Part shown: piece after piece, positions 61,806 to 64,000 of the stretch
How the letters are laid out: the number at the start of each line of letters is the position of its first letter
How positions within the stretch are numbered: position 1 is the stretch's first letter
From: Candidatus Dormiibacterota bacterium
GTDB taxonomy: Bacteria; Vulcanimicrobiota; Vulcanimicrobiia; Vulcanimicrobiales; Vulcanimicrobiaceae
DNA: 64,000 nucleotides
Direction of reading: 5' to 3'
Assembly: GCA_035532835.1 (NCBI GenBank)
Contig: DATKQG010000087.1
Coordinates: forward strand, 1-64,000
Translations under genes and position numbers: made by a program
The notes under the pieces: model-generated
What the model was told of the DNA's origin: nothing
Database searches by the model: none
The model's input: the letters and a program-made list of their open reading frames with translations, nothing else

Positions 61806-62297
61806 GTGGCGAGCGAATCATCGTTCGACGTCGTGTCGCGCATCGACCAGCAAGAACTCGATAACGCGCTCAATCAAGCGCGCAAAGAAGTCGAAGGGCG
61901 TTTCGATTTCAAGAACTCCAAAACGAGCATCGAAAGCGACGGCAAAAAAATCACCGTCGTCTCCGACGACGAACTCAAGATGAAGAACGTCATCGACATC
62001 CTGCAGGGCAAAGCAATCAAGCGCGGCATCGATATCAAGGCCTTCGATTTGGGCGCCGTCGAGCCGGCCGCGGGCGGCACCGTTCGCCAGATCATTACGC
62101 TCCGGAGCGGGATCCCGAAAGAGAAGAGCAAGGAGCTCACGGAGAAAATCAAGTCGCTCAAGCTCAAGGTCAATGCCCAATACCAAGACGAGCAATTGCG
62201 CGTCTCCGGCAAGGATCGTGACGCGTTGCAGGCGGTGATCGCCGCACTAAAAGCGATGAACTTCGAACTTCCTCTCCAATTTGTGAATTACAGGTAG
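61806..62297 (+). CDS. yajQ: YajQ/DUF520 nucleotide-binding protein
   Basis: A 163-residue protein with the family start VASESSFDVVSRIDQQELDNA at GTG 61806, preceded by GGAGGAG. The two ferredoxin-like domains show KNSKTSIES and LQGKAIKRGIDIKAFD. In some bacteria YajQ binds cyclic di-GMP. It lies between rodZ and rimO, with 43 and 4 nt gaps, so they are probably one transcript. Confidence 0.94.
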   Translation: MASESSFDVVSRIDQQELDNALNQARKEVEGRFDFKNSKTSIESDGKKITVVSDDELKMKNVIDILQGKAIKRGIDIKAFDLGAVEPAAGGTVRQIITLRSGIPKEKSKELTEKIKSLKLKVNAQYQDEQLRVSGKDRDALQAVIAALKAMNFELPLQFVNYR

Positions 62298-62301
62298 CAC
62301 G

Positions 62302-63678
62302 TTGCCCTCAGTTTCGTTTGTCAGCCTCGGATGCGCCAAAAATTTGGTCGATACCGAAGTCATGATCGCTAAGCTCGGCGCGGCCGGATGGCAGCTGGAA
62401 GCCGACGCCTCGCAGGCCGATACCGTCATCATCAACACCTGCGCGTTTATCGACCCCGCCAAGGCGGAGTCGACCGAAGTCATTCTGGAGCACGCGCAGC
62501 AGAAGCGCGCCGGGCAGCAACTCGTGGTTGCGGGTTGCCTGGCCCAGCGATACGGCGAACAATTGCAAGCGTTGATTCCGGAAATCGACGGCGTGGTCGG
62601 CACCGGCTCGTACGCCGGGATCGTGGAGTTGCTCGACGACGTTCAAGCCGGTAAGCGTCCGGTTCGATTGGATTTCGAGGCCGAACCCGAGCACGATTTT
62701 CTGCCGCGTCTCATTACGACGCCGCGGGCCACCGCATATCTGAAAATTGCCGAGGGATGCGACCATCCGTGCACGTTTTGCATCATCCCCAAATTGCGCG
62801 GCGCGTTCCGCAGCCGGAGCGAGGAATCAATTCTAAAGGAAGCGCGGGCGCTCGCTGCAGGCGGCACGCGCGAACTGGTACTCATCGCGCAGGATACGTC
62901 GATGTGGGGACGCGACCGGGGGATGCGCCGCGGCGGCCTCGCGCAACTGCTCGAAAGTCTGCACGAAGTCGAAGGCATCGACTGGATCCGCTTGCTCTAT
63001 CTCTATCCGGCGACGGTGGACAGCGAACTGATCGAGGCGATCGCTCGCTTGCCGAAGGTCTGTAAATACATGGATATGCCGTTGCAACACGCGCATCCGG
63101 ACGTGCTGCGGGCGATGTTGCGGCCGAGCAACGGCGAACGCTATCTCGAGATCATCGACGAATTCCGCCGCCGCGTTCCGGGCATCACGATGCGCTCGAC
63201 GTTCATCGTGGGTTTCCCAGGAGAGTCGCAGGAACATGTGGCCTATCTTGAAGAGTGGATAGGCCGGGCCGAACTGGATCGCGTTGGCTTTTTTGAGTAC
63301 AGCGCGGAAGAGGGTACTCCGGGCGCGACGCTGCCGGGAACCGTTTCGGCGCGCGAGCGCCGCAAGCGGCTGGTGCGGCTGCGCGAGGCGCAACGTCAGG
63401 CCTCGGAGCGCGCTCGGTCGCGGCGACTGGGCTCGCAGGTGAACGTCCTGGTTGAGGAGCGGCGACCGCTTCGTAAAAGCGATCCGTTTCGGGCGGCGTT
63501 GGGGCAGGCTCAGGTATGGTTCGGTCGTTCGCAGGGTGAAGCCCCGGGTGTCGACGGCGGCATCTATTTTAGTGGTGAGGCCCAGATCGGCGCGTTCGTT
63601 CCCGTCACGCTTGACGGGCTCGGAGCCTTCGATTTCTACGGCCGTGCAACCGTGAGGGAGACCAGTATCGTTGGGTAA
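62302..63678 (+). CDS. rimO: Ribosomal protein uS12 methylthiotransferase RimO
   Basis: A 458-residue radical-SAM methylthiotransferase. An N-terminal cluster domain has Cys11 (SLGCAKN), Cys47 and Cys79; the radical-SAM site is Cys153, 157, 160 (GCDHPCTFC); a C-terminal TRAM domain follows. TTG start at 62302 gives MPSVSFVSLGCAKN, the family start. It could be a paralogue of MiaB, but SLGCAKNLVDTE is typical of RimO. The next gene starts 8 bases before its stop. Confidence 0.95.
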   Translation: MPSVSFVSLGCAKNLVDTEVMIAKLGAAGWQLEADASQADTVIINTCAFIDPAKAESTEVILEHAQQKRAGQQLVVAGCLAQRYGEQLQALIPEIDGVVGTGSYAGIVELLDDVQAGKRPVRLDFEAEPEHDFLPRLITTPRATAYLKIAEGCDHPCTFCIIPKLRGAFRSRSEESILKEARALAAGGTRELVLIAQDTSMWGRDRGMRRGGLAQLLESLHEVEGIDWIRLLYLYPATVDSELIEAIARLPKVCKYMDMPLQHAHPDVLRAMLRPSNGERYLEIIDEFRRRVPGITMRSTFIVGFPGESQEHVAYLEEWIGRAELDRVGFFEYSAEEGTPGATLPGTVSARERRKRLVRLREAQRQASERARSRRLGSQVNVLVEERRPLRKSDPFRAALGQAQVWFGRSQGEAPGVDGGIYFSGEAQIGAFVPVTLDGLGAFDFYGRATVRETSIVG

Positions 63679-64000
63679 GCATCTGTCGCCGGAAGCGCCG
63701 CGTACGCGGCGGTCGAACGCGCCGCTTCTACGGCGCGTCTTGCTGATCGCAGGGCTGCTGTTCATCGGCCTCGCATCGGCTCTGGTCGGGTACGCGGCGT
63801 TCAAGCATAAAACGCCGATGCAACTCATCACCGATGCCTTCGTGCCGTCGCCCGAACAGGTTTTCGGAAAGTCGAATTTGTTGGTCCTGGTCGAAGGTTT
63901 GGATTACGACTACACGGCCAACGACATCGAGTTCTCGACGAACTCGCGAAGCGACGTCATTTGGGCCGTCAATTTCGATTTTCCGACCAAGCGCATCTAC
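63671..64000 (+). CDS. LCP (LytR-CpsA-Psr) family protein, 3' end outside window
   Basis: The frame from TTG 63671 is open to the right edge (110 codons seen) and overlaps the rimO stop by 8 bases. A basic start, a membrane helix (LLIAGLLFIGLASALVGYAA) and a beta-stretch KSNLLVLVEGLDYDYT lead to the RSDVIWAVNFDFPTKRIY segment. That segment matches the start of LCP domains, which attach glycopolymers to the cell wall. Too little is visible for the active site. A further TTG or GTG in the frame cannot be excluded as start. Confidence 0.75.
   Translation, partial: MGKHLSPEAPRTRRSNAPLLRRVLLIAGLLFIGLASALVGYAAFKHKTPMQLITDAFVPSPEQVFGKSNLLVLVEGLDYDYTANDIEFSTNSRSDVIWAVNFDFPTKRIY

Overview
The window is 64 kb of gene-dense, GC-rich bacterial chromosome with about 54 supportable protein genes, no rRNA or tRNA that I can see, and no recognisable transposase, phage or CRISPR. 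The cell is a diderm: it has a TonB-dependent receptor, TolC-type outer-membrane factor, RND pump and lipobox proteins. It makes menaquinone by the futalosine route (mqnE-mqnA-mqnC), uses RNase J, and carries an LCP-family protein, a DnaJ with a reduced zinc finger and several GTG/TTG starts. This combination fits a deep-branching diderm outside the classical Proteobacteria. My best guess is Candidatus Eremiobacterota (WPS-2) or a relative; this is inference from gene content, not from a marker gene.

Layout. 1-5 kb: the end of a PAS-GGDEF-EAL protein, then an outer-membrane-like protein with a GDSL-hydrolase lipoprotein. 5-8.3 kb: an RND pump without partners. 8.3-11.6 kb: lipoate genes lpdA, lipB and lipA, with a large structured palindromic element between lpdA and lipB. 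11.7-20.7 kb: an STAND-like ATPase divergent from a MocR-type regulator, mutY, a three-gene operon (TPR/ATP-grasp, FAD/NAD(P) protein, cysteine dioxygenase) and nth. 20.7-28.2 kb: a DPP4-type peptidase, an exported histone-H1-like lysine-rich protein, acyl-CoA dehydrogenase, a two-subunit CoA transferase, a second copy of the structured element, and an ABC exporter. 28.2-33.7 kb: dnaK-grpE-dnaJ-VOC and HtrA. 33.8-40.7 kb: a minus-strand operon of small exported protein, Yip1-type protein, TolC, membrane-fusion protein, two FtsX permeases and one ATPase. 40.7-44.2 kb: RNase J and a small exported protein coupled to an amidase. 44.3-48.7 kb: a TonB receptor with a lipoprotein. 49-51.8 kb: DMT transporter, tandem PilZ protein and isocitrate/isopropylmalate-type dehydrogenase. 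51.8-57.8 kb: ftsK, PAP2 phosphatase and the menaquinone genes. 57.8-64 kb: GAF/PAS protein, mnmA, rodZ, yajQ, rimO and the start of an LCP gene.

The most striking item is a pair of dispersed structured elements (9933-10129 and 26155-26335). Their 103-nt cores are aligned without gaps and differ at 12 positions. Ten of those differences form five compensatory base-pair changes. Each core is closed by a long outer stem (47 and 39 bp) whose sequence is mostly unrelated between copies but self-complementary in each. Both begin just after a stop codon, in the same orientation relative to the upstream gene, and expose AGGA-containing hairpin tips that resemble CsrA sites. A second lead is the TPR/ATP-grasp, FAD and thiol-dioxygenase operon, whose product cannot be named.
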